Positions 55,344 to 64,000 of a DNA stretch of 64,000 nucleotides are shown one piece after another. The DNA is taken from assembly GCA_029237695.1 (NCBI GenBank), contig CM055271.1, forward strand, positions 83,463,488 through 83,527,487, read 5' to 3'. The notes beneath the pieces were generated by a model. The model was not told the DNA's origin, did not search any database, and worked only from the letters and a program-made list of their open reading frames with translations. Position 1 is the stretch's first letter; each line of letters opens with the position of its first letter. Both the position numbers and the translations under genes were made by a program. The stretch comes from Conchocele bisecta (taxonomy: Eukaryota > Mollusca > Bivalvia > Lucinida > Thyasiridae).

Positions 55344-55437
55344 GGACTTAGCCCTCTTCAAAGTAAACCCCTTCAAATCGACAGGACATGCCCCCTTCTA
55401 CCACTGGCATATTCAATCGTCATGTCCCGACACTTAC

Positions 55438-55651
55438 CGGTCCATGTGCCCCAGTCAGTTCCATTGTGTGCACGGCTGTGCGTCCATCCTTCTGTGCCAG
55501 CCAGTACAGGGCAAAGGTGGTGAGGTCAAGGACAAGGCTTGTGGGTTTGTCGAGTCCCGAGATAAAGGTCGTGACCGCTGACCCATCAAGCTGGGCGTGA
55601 CCAACTCGGCCGGTCATCTCCCCCACACCCCACTCTGTCCATAGCAGCATT
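55438..55651 (-). CDS. LRP-like gene, YWTD repeat exon
   Basis: Acceptor TTGCGTTTCAG and donor CCG|GTAAGTG enclose 214 nt: one base completing a codon and 71 codons. Seen: MLLWTEWGVGEMTGRVGHAQ, LDGSAVTTFISGLDKPTSLV and LDLTTFALYWLAQKDGRTAV, with TMELTGAHGP at the end. The order LLWTEWG...I/VghA.lDGS...li...L..P..L.lDl....LYW is the class B (YWTD) repeat of the LDL receptor/LRP family. Phase 0 at its 3' end joins 52166-52364. Upstream exons would lie beyond 55.65 kb; none was recognised up to 64 kb. Exact orthology (LRP type) is not assigned. Confidence 0.8.
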
Positions 55652-55765
55652 CTGAAACGCAATTGATGGGATTTGTAACCAGTGCATGTAGCTTCTGATC
55701 AAATAAATAGCATACCATGTAGCTCGATGTGTTTCATTGTTAAAATGGCAAACAGTGCAGAACCT

Positions 55766-56074
55766 GTAGCCTATTTCATCAACATTGCAAAGTATACTTT
55801 AGTAGCAAAGTATACTTTGAGGGAGAAATTTTCAATTTTATGATAAATTTATTAATTTTTATTATACTGAATTTATTACATTATCACAGCCAATTTGGCT
55901 GTGATAATGTAATACATTCAGTATAATAATTCTGCATACTTTTAATCATGAAATATATGCATTTGTTAGTTCTATATGAAATAATGCATTTCAGGAAAAA
56001 TAAATTATTACTCCCTCAAAGTATACTTTGCTAGTAAAGTATACTTTGCAATGTTGATGAAATAAATAGGCTAC
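55766..56074. mobile_element. MITE D, copy 8
   Basis: Complete, dyad GCCAATTTGGC, GTAGCC/GGCTAC ends; shares a TATGATAAATTTATTAATTT segment with copy 1. Confidence 0.92.
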
Positions 56075-56513
56075 TGGTCCGACTGTGCAAATATCAAGAA
56101 ATTCAATCAAAGGAAACCAAATTTGCCAGAATGTTAATCCTTTCACCCCTAAGTAACTGGAATGGATTTTGATATGCTAATTTTGCAACCAATCCAACCG
56201 TCACAAAATGATTTTCAGACTGGTCCATTTATGAAAAGGGGGTTTTTGTTCTCAAAAATATGAAAATTACTTGCAAAAAGTGCAGATCCTGATGAAACGG
56301 CTCGATCATCATGAACCGGCTCATCTGGATCTACACGTTTTGCCAATGCCACTATACAGGGCTGTGGTGTTGAAAGGGTTAAATTTGTAGACGCCGACGT
56401 CGGCGCTGTGAGTATGCTAGCTGTAAGTATGCATTTAACTCGTCCTGCACTTTGTGTAGGCGAGATAAAAATTTCATTTTCAGCACATTGTCAAAATTTA
56501 AACTGAAAATACA

Positions 56514-57200
56514 TTAACCCTTACACCGCTATCTTAACTTTTTTGTCGTCCGCTGCTTATTTTCAATTTTCCATTTTTATCATCAAAAACATGCTTGGAC
56601 AGAACTTTAGAATAATTTACTACATGCTTTGACAGCACTTCAGAATCATTTCCATTGGAAATGATGCTGAAGTGCTGTCAAACCATGTTTTTTATTGAGA
56701 AATAAGGCAAGATATAAAAGCAACAGCAGACAACAATTGTTGTGAGTAGAGGTCTAAGGGTTAACTCTTTGAATGCTAGCTATGAAAATACAGCCAACAA
56801 ATTATGAGTATTTTTTCTTATTTGTCTCAGTAAATATGGAAATAATTCTGAAGTGCTGTCAAACCATGTTTTTTATTGAGAAATAAGGCAAGATATAAAA
56901 GCAACAGCAGACGACAATTGTTGTGAGTAGCGGTCTAAGGGTTAACTCTTTGAATGCTAGCTATGAAAATACAGCCAACAAATTATGAGTATTTTTTCTT
57001 ATTTGTCTCAGTAAATATGGAAATGATTCTGAAGGGCTGTCAAACCATGTTTTTTATTGAGAAATAAGGCAAGATATAAAAGCAACAGCAGACGACAATT
57101 GTTGTGAGTAGCGGTCTAAGGGTTAAATCTTTGAATGCTAGCTATGAAAATACAGCCAACAAATTATGAGTATTTTTTCTTATTTGTCTCAGTAAATAGG
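56514..57200. mobile_element. MITE K with 181-bp tandem amplification
   Basis: K starts at TTAA 56514 and ends CTAAGGGTTAA at 56764; part of it plus adjacent sequence (TTGAATGCTAGCTATGAAAA) is then repeated at 181-bp spacing (56761, 56942, 57123). Confidence 0.85.
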
Positions 57201-57435
57201 TTCTGGAATTTCATTAGACTCGAGTCCGGAGGACAGACACCCTTGTAACGAAATTCCAATACTATTTATATATACAAGTCCATAATGAAATTTCATGACA
57301 TATATATATTCATAACATTTACAGTGAGAAATAATAGAAAATAACATATCGTCATGTTTTGAAATAATAATAGCCCACAAGTTTCCGAGCATGCAAAGAG
57401 TTACTGAGGTTAGAGAATACGCCAATATATAAACT

Positions 57436-57620
57436 TTAACCCTTAAAAAGCTGGGAACAAAAATGTCGGCTGCTGCTGTTTTTGCCTTCTTTCTCAATAA
57501 AAACGTGATTTGACAGCACTTGAGAACCATTGGAGTGCTGTCAAAGCATGTTTTTGGTGCAAAAAGAAAATGCAAAAAAATGACATAGGATAACATTTTG
57601 TGCAAAAGTATAAGGGTTAA
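57436..57620. mobile_element. MITE K, copy with TTAA ends
   Basis: TTAACCCTTAAAAAG ... GTATAAGGGTTAA; inner CAGCACTTGAGAACC / AGTGCTGTCAAAGC hairpin; 185 bp including both TTAA. Confidence 0.8.
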
Positions 57621-58456
57621 TAATAATGCGATATAAATCACTGTCCATTTTCGCTTAGGCCTTTTTTTTTTAATTACTTGATTTACTGACTATTTTTTTT
57701 TAGTTTGGTGCGGGCAGGGAAAAAAATAAAATCGAGGAAAAATTAGGGTAGGAGATTAGCAAAAAAAAAAATTCACGTTCTGCACAACATAGGAAATTTA
57801 TGACATACGGTATAACAAAATGTACTTAAAATGTAGGAATGCATGCTAACATTGTGACATAAATATCAATTAAACAATGTGATAATGTCTACTTCTGGTA
57901 TCTTTATTCATATTCTGGTTAAGTACGGCGTTCGTCTCACGTCCGTGGTGGGTGGTTGGTTGGGAGCAAGCGATGGGTAATTTAATGATCGGCTTTCATC
58001 ATTACCGGAATGCCGACATTACATGGCTTGGCCCTCCTGTACATTTTCGGCCCCCTGCTACTTGAGAGCAAAATCCTGTTATGCCCCATTAAAAAAGTAA
58101 TAAGATTAGAGCTAATCATATTACTTTTGGGGTGAGCTAAGTGAATCTGGTGTGCCACAATGTGATCTGAGCCTACGCTGGTTGCCACTTTTAGTCTAGG
58201 GCTAATTAGCAACGATCGGAATGTATGAATGTGCAGGCTGATCAGGACTACACATTGTGAGGCTGCAATGTCTAATCAGGGCCTACGTTGGTCGCAACAC
58301 CAAATACTATAAAGATCATACGGCAAGCTATGGCATATTGAAGAAACTACTGAACATTCTGCAACAACAGTAGATGCCAGTTTTCTCGTTGTACGGGTGA
58401 TGATGCAGCTCAATTTGATTGATAATAACATTGTGATTTGGGAGTTGAATTATTAT
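57621..58456. other. No gene; hairpin at about 58085-58130
   Basis: Contains a small inverted repeat AAAAGTAATAAGATTAGAGC / GCTAATCATATTACTTTTG and otherwise unremarkable AT-rich sequence. Confidence 0.5.
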
Positions 58457-61022
58457 TATACCCCCTTTTTTTGTAAAAAAAAACGGGTATATTGTTTTCG
58501 TCACGGGTGTCCGTCCGTCCGTACGTCCGTCACGTTTCTTGTAACTCGAAAAACTTTTTCACCTTCATACCTACGCGCCTGATATTTGGTATGTAGCTTC
58601 GTTATCATGTGCAGATGCGCAAAGTGAATTTGGATTTTTGATCCGACCCTCCATCATGGATTATCTCCCCCTTTCGGACTCAGAAATTTTTCCATTTTTT
58701 CCTCGTCCAACTCGAAAAACCTTTCACCTTCATACCTACGCGCCTGATATTTGGTATGTAGCTTCGTTATCATGTGCAGATGCGCAAAGTGAATTCGGAT
58801 TTTTGATCCGACCCTCCATCATGGATTATCTCCCCCTTTCGGACTCAGAATTTTCCATTTTTTCCTCGTAACTCGAAAAACTTTTTCACCTTCATACCTA
58901 CGCGCCTGATATTTGGTATGTAGCTTCGCTATCATGTGCAGATGCGCAAAGTGAATTCGGATTTTTCATCCGACCCTCTATCATGGATTATCTCCCCCTT
59001 TCGGACTCAGAATTTCCCATTTTTTCCTTGTAACTCGAAAAACAAAAATTTTTCACCTTCATACCTACGCGCCTCATATTTGCTATGTAGCTTCGTTATC
59101 ATGTGCAGATGCGCAAAGTGAATTTCGGATTTTTCATCCGACCCTCCATCATGGATTATCTCCCCCTTTCGGACTCAGAATTTCCCATTTTTTTCCTTGT
59201 AACTCGAAAAACTTTTTCACCTTCATACCTACGCGCCTCATATTTTGCTATGTAGCTTCGTTATCATGTGCAGATGCGCAAAGTGAATTCGGATTTTTCA
59301 TCCGACCCTCCATCATGGATTATCTCCCCCTTTCGGACTCAGAATTTCCCATTTTTTCCTTGTAACTCGAAAAACTTTTTCACCTTCATACCTACGCGCC
59401 TCATATTTGCTATGTAGCTTCGTTATCATGTGCAGATGCGCAAAGTGAATTCGGATTTTTCATCCGACCCTCCATCATGGATTATCTCCCCCTTTCGGAC
59501 TCAGAATTTCCCATTTTTTCCTTGTAACTCGAAAAACTTTTTCACCTTCATACCTATGCGCCTGATATTTAGTATGTACCTTCGTTATGTGCAGATGCGC
59601 AAAGTGAATTCCCATTTTTGATCCGACCCTCCATCATCGATTACCTCCCCCTTTCCGACTCAGAATTTCCCATTTTTTTCCTTGTAACTCGAAAAACTTT
59701 TCACCTTCATACCTACGCGCCTCATATTTGCTATGTAGCTTCGTTATCATGTCACATGCGCAAAGTGAATTCGGATTTTTTATCCGACCCTCCATCATGG
59801 ATTACTTCCCCCTTTCGGACTTAGCATTTGGGGAAAGTGGGTATATTGCGATGGCGCGCCATCGACTTTTTCTAGTTTGTATTGAATTGTTGAACATATA
59901 TTCAAAATGAACTAGAAAAAGTCGATGGCGCGCCATCGCAATATACCCACTTTCCCCAAATGCTAAGTCCGAAAGGGGAGGTAATCCATGATGGAGGGTC
60001 GGATAAAAAATACGAATTCACTTTGCGCATCAGCACATCAAAACGAAGCTACGAACCAAATATCACGCGGTAGGTATTAAGGTGAAAAAGTTTTTCGAGT
60101 TACAAGGAAAAAATGGGAAATTCTGAGTCCGAAAGGGGGAGATAATCCATGATGGAGGGTCGGATGAAAAATCCGAATTCACTTTGCGCATGTGCACATG
60201 ATAACGAAGCTACATAGCAAATATGAGGCGCGTAGGTATGAAGGTGAAAAAGTTTTTCGAGTTACAAGGAAAAAATGGGAAATTCTGAGTCCGAAAGGGG
60301 GAGGTAATCGATGATGGAGGGTCGGATCAAAAATGGGAATTCACTTTGCGCATCTGCACATGATAACGAAGGTACATACTAAATATCAGGCGCATAGGTA
60401 TGAAGGTGAAAAAGTTTTTCGAGTTACAAGGAAAAAATGGGAAATTCTGAGTCCGAAAGGGGGAGATAATCCATGATGGAGGGTCGGATGAAAAATCCAA
60501 ATTCACTTTGCGCATCTGCACATGATAACGAAGCTACATAGCAAATATGAGGCGCGTATAATGAGTGAAAAAGTTTTTTCGAGTTACAAGGAAAAAATGG
60601 GAAATTCTGAGTCCGAAAGGGGGAGATAATCCATGATGGAGGTCGGATCAAAAATCCGAATTTCACTTTGCGCATCTGCACTGATAACGAAGCTACATAG
60701 CAAATATGAGGCGCCGTAGGTATGAAGGTGAAAAAGGTTTTCGAGTTACAAGGAAAAAAATGGGAAATGAGTCCGGAAAGGGAGAGATAATCCATGATGG
60801 AGGGTCGGATCAAAAATCCGAATTCACTTTGCGCATCTGCACATGATAACGAAGCTACATACCAAATATCAGGCGCGTAGGTATGAAGGTGAAAAAGTTT
60901 TTCGAGTTACAAGAAACGTGACGGACGTACGGACGTACGGACGTCCGGACGGACGGACGTACGGACGGACGCTCGTGACGAAAACAATATACCCATTTTT
61001 TTCTCCAAAAAAGTGGGTATAA
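58457..61022. mobile_element. 2.57-kb foldback element with repeat-built arms
   Basis: Left arm 58457-59877 and right arm 59910-61022 are inverted copies around a 32-bp loop. Ends TATACCC/GGGTATA; next GTCCGTCCGTACGTCCGTC and inverse; then direct repeats of ~163 bp (word CCATCATGGATTATCTCCCC) eight times on the left (58651, 58816, 58978, 59146, 59310, 59472, 59631, 59792) and six times inverted on the right. The inner core is GTGGGTATATTGCGATGGCG plus the CGCGCCATCG palindrome. No transposase. Architecture resembles Foldback-type elements of other animals. Confidence 0.88.
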
Positions 61023-61588
61023 TTAACAAGGACCCACAAACACACAGAGGCATCATTGAACAACAATTTTGCACTTTAATTTTACACCAAAAACAGCCAG
61101 CCAGATCTACTGTAACGCTGCCTTTTTCGATGTGGAAGTGAAAAAGTAATGTCGCGAAAACCCATGACACGGCTTGTGTTCCGAACTTCCGGTTTGATAT
61201 GAGGTTACAAAAAAAAAATGCCATCAACTGCGCACAAGCCAAACGATGCATAGATACTATCGGTCCACCACTACAAACCTCTACGGGCAACGGTCACAAA
61301 AATGACTACGGCTTCAAGACAAAAAAACACTTGAAGTCGCTGTCTAAAAAATGTGTATAATACGTACGGTATTATAATCACGTTTTGCAATCGATGGTTA
61401 TCGATTTATTTTTTAATCGATGGTTATCGATTTTTTATGTAAATTAACGTTTTCGACTTATCGCGTGGACATGTCAAGAAACAAATATTTAAAGGAATAA
61501 ATTCACGTTCCTTCACGGGGTGGAAAAGAACTTTAAAGTTTTTAATTATCGTTTCTACGCGTATAAACGAAGGAAAAAAAGTGAAAGT
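61023..61588. other. No gene; short direct repeat of AATCGATGGTTATCGATT
   Basis: The 18-bp word AATCGATGGTTATCGATT occurs at about 61389 and again at 61412; nothing else is recognised. Confidence 0.5.
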
Positions 61589-61760
61589 GAATGGGTTTAA
61601 CGTCCCAGCTAATGCCATATAGAGACGGGAACACAGTCTCATCTGACAGACCAGTGGGATGAATATACTATGAAAGTATATTTTTGATGCATAGGGCGAT
61701 GTTTGAACCCACAACCTCCAGATTGGAAGTCAGATGTTCTACCCCTAGGCCACAACCCAT
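61589..61760 (-). mobile_element. tRNA-derived SINE M, best copy
   Basis: Minus-strand head has box A TGGCCTAGGGG (61742-61752) and box B GGTTCAAACAT (61699-61709) with a TTCCAAT loop; body CCACTGGTCTGTCAGATGAG ... AGCTGGGACGTTAAACCC. Acceptor pairing is lost. Confidence 0.75.
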
Positions 61761-62130
61761 CCCTTATAAATGAAGGAAAGAAATGCCCCTAACGAGCAAC
61801 CATACATACTTAGAATAACAGCTGATGTAACGGCGGTAAACTGAAATGGTGTACGTGACAATTTACATTTACGTTCCAACAAGATTTTCACGGTGTAATC
61901 GATCGTATTTCTTCTCCACCCGACTCCAGGAACACAAATTAAATTGTTTATTTCTGAATGTGTCAAACGTTTGCCCGGTCCAGCAGTTTCCCCATTGAAT
62001 GACTATGGGATAGGTTCGACATTTCATTCCATGTCACATCGCCGGTTTTCGCACGGACACCCGGACGTCATTGTGATCACTATATATGTATCACATTCTG
62101 CAAGCGGGCTCGACAATAATGCTATTATTT
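61761..62130. other. Nothing but a dispersed-repeat edge
   Basis: The word GGACACCCGGACGTCATT and GCAAGCGGGCTCGACAA (62056-62116) match the end of the block at 53960-54015. Confidence 0.5.
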
Positions 62131-62460
62131 GCACAAAATATAAATGGAGACTATTCTCATGTGTCTTAGGAGACTACATGTATTCTCATGTGCTGTCAAA
62201 ACATGTGTTATCATTAAGAAAGCAATCAAATGTGACAAAAATCATCAATACATGTATGGTGTTTTTTTTTACAAAACATTAGAATCGTCGAAGGAGACGA
62301 TTCTCGGGTGTTTCCAAACCTATTGTATTAAGAAATGAACAAATGTGAAAAGAAAATTTGAATACATTGGTATTTCTTTACAAAACCATATTTTGACAAA
62401 ATAGGAGAATCGTCTTTGGAGATGATTCTCATGTGCTGCCAAATCTTGCTTGGCGATGCA
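62131..62460. repeat. Hairpin repeat series related to K interiors
   Basis: Three related short hairpins: GGAGACTATTCTCATG, AATCGTCGAAGGAGACGATT (62282-62301) and GAATCGTCTTTGGAGATGATTC (62407-62428), each followed by a TGYTGYCAAA-like word. Confidence 0.6.
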
Positions 62461-63766
62461 ATGACATGAGCGACTACAAAGCGTGGTTGAAATACGTTTG
62501 TTCCTGCCGAATTCTACAGTCACACTTTGCACGTGAAACTGGATTACCAACAGATGATTTTAAACACCATCAGGTGGCATATGTTTTATACGCCATTTAA
62601 AAACTGGAGTATTATTTATGTATCCACGCTGTATGTGCGGTGGACGACTTTCGGGCACAGCTTGTTCCGACGATAGTGAGGCCCATTGCATGTCAAGGGC
62701 AGCGACATTGTCTGGGGTTCAAGTTGGGAGGGGCGAACCGACAATTGATTTTAGATATAATTTTTAACTGTATCACATCGTAGGCATTGACACACCCAAT
62801 GTTTTACCCTCCACTATGGTGTTCCATTTAGGCCATCGTAATATCGCTATCGAGTACATACTACGATATCACGATATTACATGTACGATAATACCATATG
62901 GCGATAGATTATTAAAAACTGCGTACCTCAGAATTTGCTACTCGATCACACGGTGGAACAAACTTAATACGTTGATACCAATTCCACTGACAGTGGGGCA
63001 AGCGTGTATAACATACGTTTCATTTGGCAATGCGTCGCTGCGTCGCTCTCCATTGGGCTGATGTGGAATAACTTGCATGGATATGGATGCGCTAGCGCGT
63101 TTTTGATTCTAGATCTCGCATGACTGTTGGAACTATGATCAACTATGGTCTACACACACGCATGCGCAATTTCAACATGCATGCTTTTGACACATGTATG
63201 AGCAAAACAAACCCGAATTTTCAGACAGAATAGAGTTGGAGCCAAACTTATTTTCAATAGCGGAAGGCGAAATCGCGAAAACGCGTTACAATTCTCATGT
63301 TTTGTTGTGGAGAATTATATAACACACCCCCCCCCCTGCTACTTATGGACCTGCCGTAACCTGCCGACTATCAGCTGATGAACATTGAACATGTCGCTAT
63401 TGTGTTGGCTGATGGACGTGTTGGTCGAAGGGCGAAACGGACGTCGGTCATATAATCAACGAATAATAACGGGACCGATATGATTTCTAAAGCATGACTA
63501 TTTATTAATGAAACTTAAATAAAGATCGGCAAGGAGCCAGCGAGGTTGATCCGTATCAATAAACGCTTTAATTAATAAAACTTCATACCGATCACGTAAG
63601 ACGAAACGTTGCGAACCCGGAGACGAAAATATGGCAATGTCGATGCTTTTTCTTCAGATTTAGTGGTCGGCGGCGGATCGGCGCAAACGCGAGATGAAAA
63701 ATTGACGAAGTCAATATTTTTTTTATTTCCTTTTACGGACTTTGTGGTCGGCGGCGGAAATTAAAA
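62461..63766. other. No gene recognised
   Basis: AT-rich with a C10 run near 63328 and inverted GATATCACGATATT-type words near 62865. Two related words, GACTTTGTGGTCGGCGGCGG and ATTTAGTGGTCGGCGGCGGA, repeat near 63735 and 63660. Confidence 0.45.
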
Positions 63767-64000
63767 AACAAGAGGGCCATGATGGCCCTAATTCGCTCAC
63801 CTGATTCCATGAACACCAGAGGAGAATGTGACATTGAGTTCATGTGTTTTAAAAAAATTGTGCTATTTTTAGATGGCGGTCATCTTGGATTAAGCGATGA
63901 CTCTAATTTTACAAAATCTGAAAATGCTTCACCCAGCATCGGCCATGTGGTTCCTGAGAAAAAGACGTTAAAAATCTTGAATAAATGGACCTTTTGGTGG
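63767..64000. repeat. Start of a dispersed repeat, runs off the window
   Basis: AACAAGAGGGCCATGATGGC then CCTAATTCGCTCACCTG, an opening I associate with an abundant bivalve repeat; AGGGCCATGATGGCCCT is palindromic. No frame could be assigned. Confidence 0.55.

Noticed and set aside
57189..57641. 150-codon hydrophobic minus frame
   Set aside because: It overlaps a TTAA-bounded MITE K and AT-rich flank, so hydrophobicity is a composition effect.
60424..61290. Frames of 127-129 codons in the foldback arm
   Set aside because: They follow the ~163-bp direct repeats and their flank; repeated phrases such as RPSIMDYLPLSDSE track the DNA repeat.

Overview
This is eukaryotic nuclear DNA, most likely from a bivalve mollusc. 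Genes are sparse and split by introns. AT-rich non-coding sequence is packed with short inverted-repeat elements, and GACG tetramer runs and 'GACCTTGACC' tandem blocks of the kind I associate with bivalve genomes recur throughout. No bacterial, organellar or viral gene organisation is visible. The species call is inference; no database was searched.

Real host genes are few. (1) An intact 589-codon intron-free NXPE/PC-esterase-like type II membrane protein gene lies on the minus strand at 9535-11304. (2) The last coding exon of an acyl-CoA dehydrogenase lies on the minus strand at 31847-31924; a second copy of that exon just downstream (29997-31526) is split by nested transposons. (3) One terminal exon of an unrecognised plus-strand gene lies at 33171-33313. 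(4) At least three exons of an LDL-receptor/LRP-like gene with YWTD beta-propeller repeats lie on the minus strand (55438-55651, 52166-52364, 38622-38826), with further weak exon candidates between them. A 500-N scaffold gap at 32228-32727 separates gene 2 from gene 3.

Layout: 0-9 kb is a stack of palindromic elements and LINE fragments; 9.4-11.4 kb NXPE; 11.5-13.6 kb MITEs; 13.6-18.75 kb a cluster of rearranged, dead non-LTR retrotransposon copies (RT plus RNase H); 19-29.6 kb MITEs and tandem repeats; 29.6-32 kb the acyl-CoA dehydrogenase end; 33.5-38.5 kb tandem repeats and nested MITEs, including a 1084-bp TA-flanked element; 38.6-55.7 kb the LRP-like gene, whose introns hold a ~3-kb duplicated block (40.67-43.68 and 46.40-49.49 kb) and a run of GACG arrays alternating with inverted-repeat cassettes (50.58-51.75 kb); 55.7-58.4 kb MITEs; 58.46-61.02 kb a 2.57-kb foldback element whose arms are built of ~163-bp repeats; 61-64 kb SINE and dispersed repeats.

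Repeat families, named by letters for this report: A (hairpin plus TTTATCCCGTCAACAC-TIR module), C (hairpin related to A), D (~300 bp, AAAGTATACTTT ends, 8 copies), E (~325 bp, GCTCCAGATAAG ends), F (dispersed, with minisatellite), G (~260-bp palindrome), H (GGGCCCGGTTGTTCAAAAC ends), I (hairpin plus TTCCAGCA-TIR module), J (GTGGCTGTGACTGGAGAAAT ends), K (TTAACCCTTA ends), M (tRNA-derived SINE), N (GGGGGCCGTTTCACTAAACT ends), P (long hairpin), Q (long-TIR foldback), R (GCGAGCGCTC foldback). Several insertions can be ordered because an uninterrupted copy of the target family exists in the same window.
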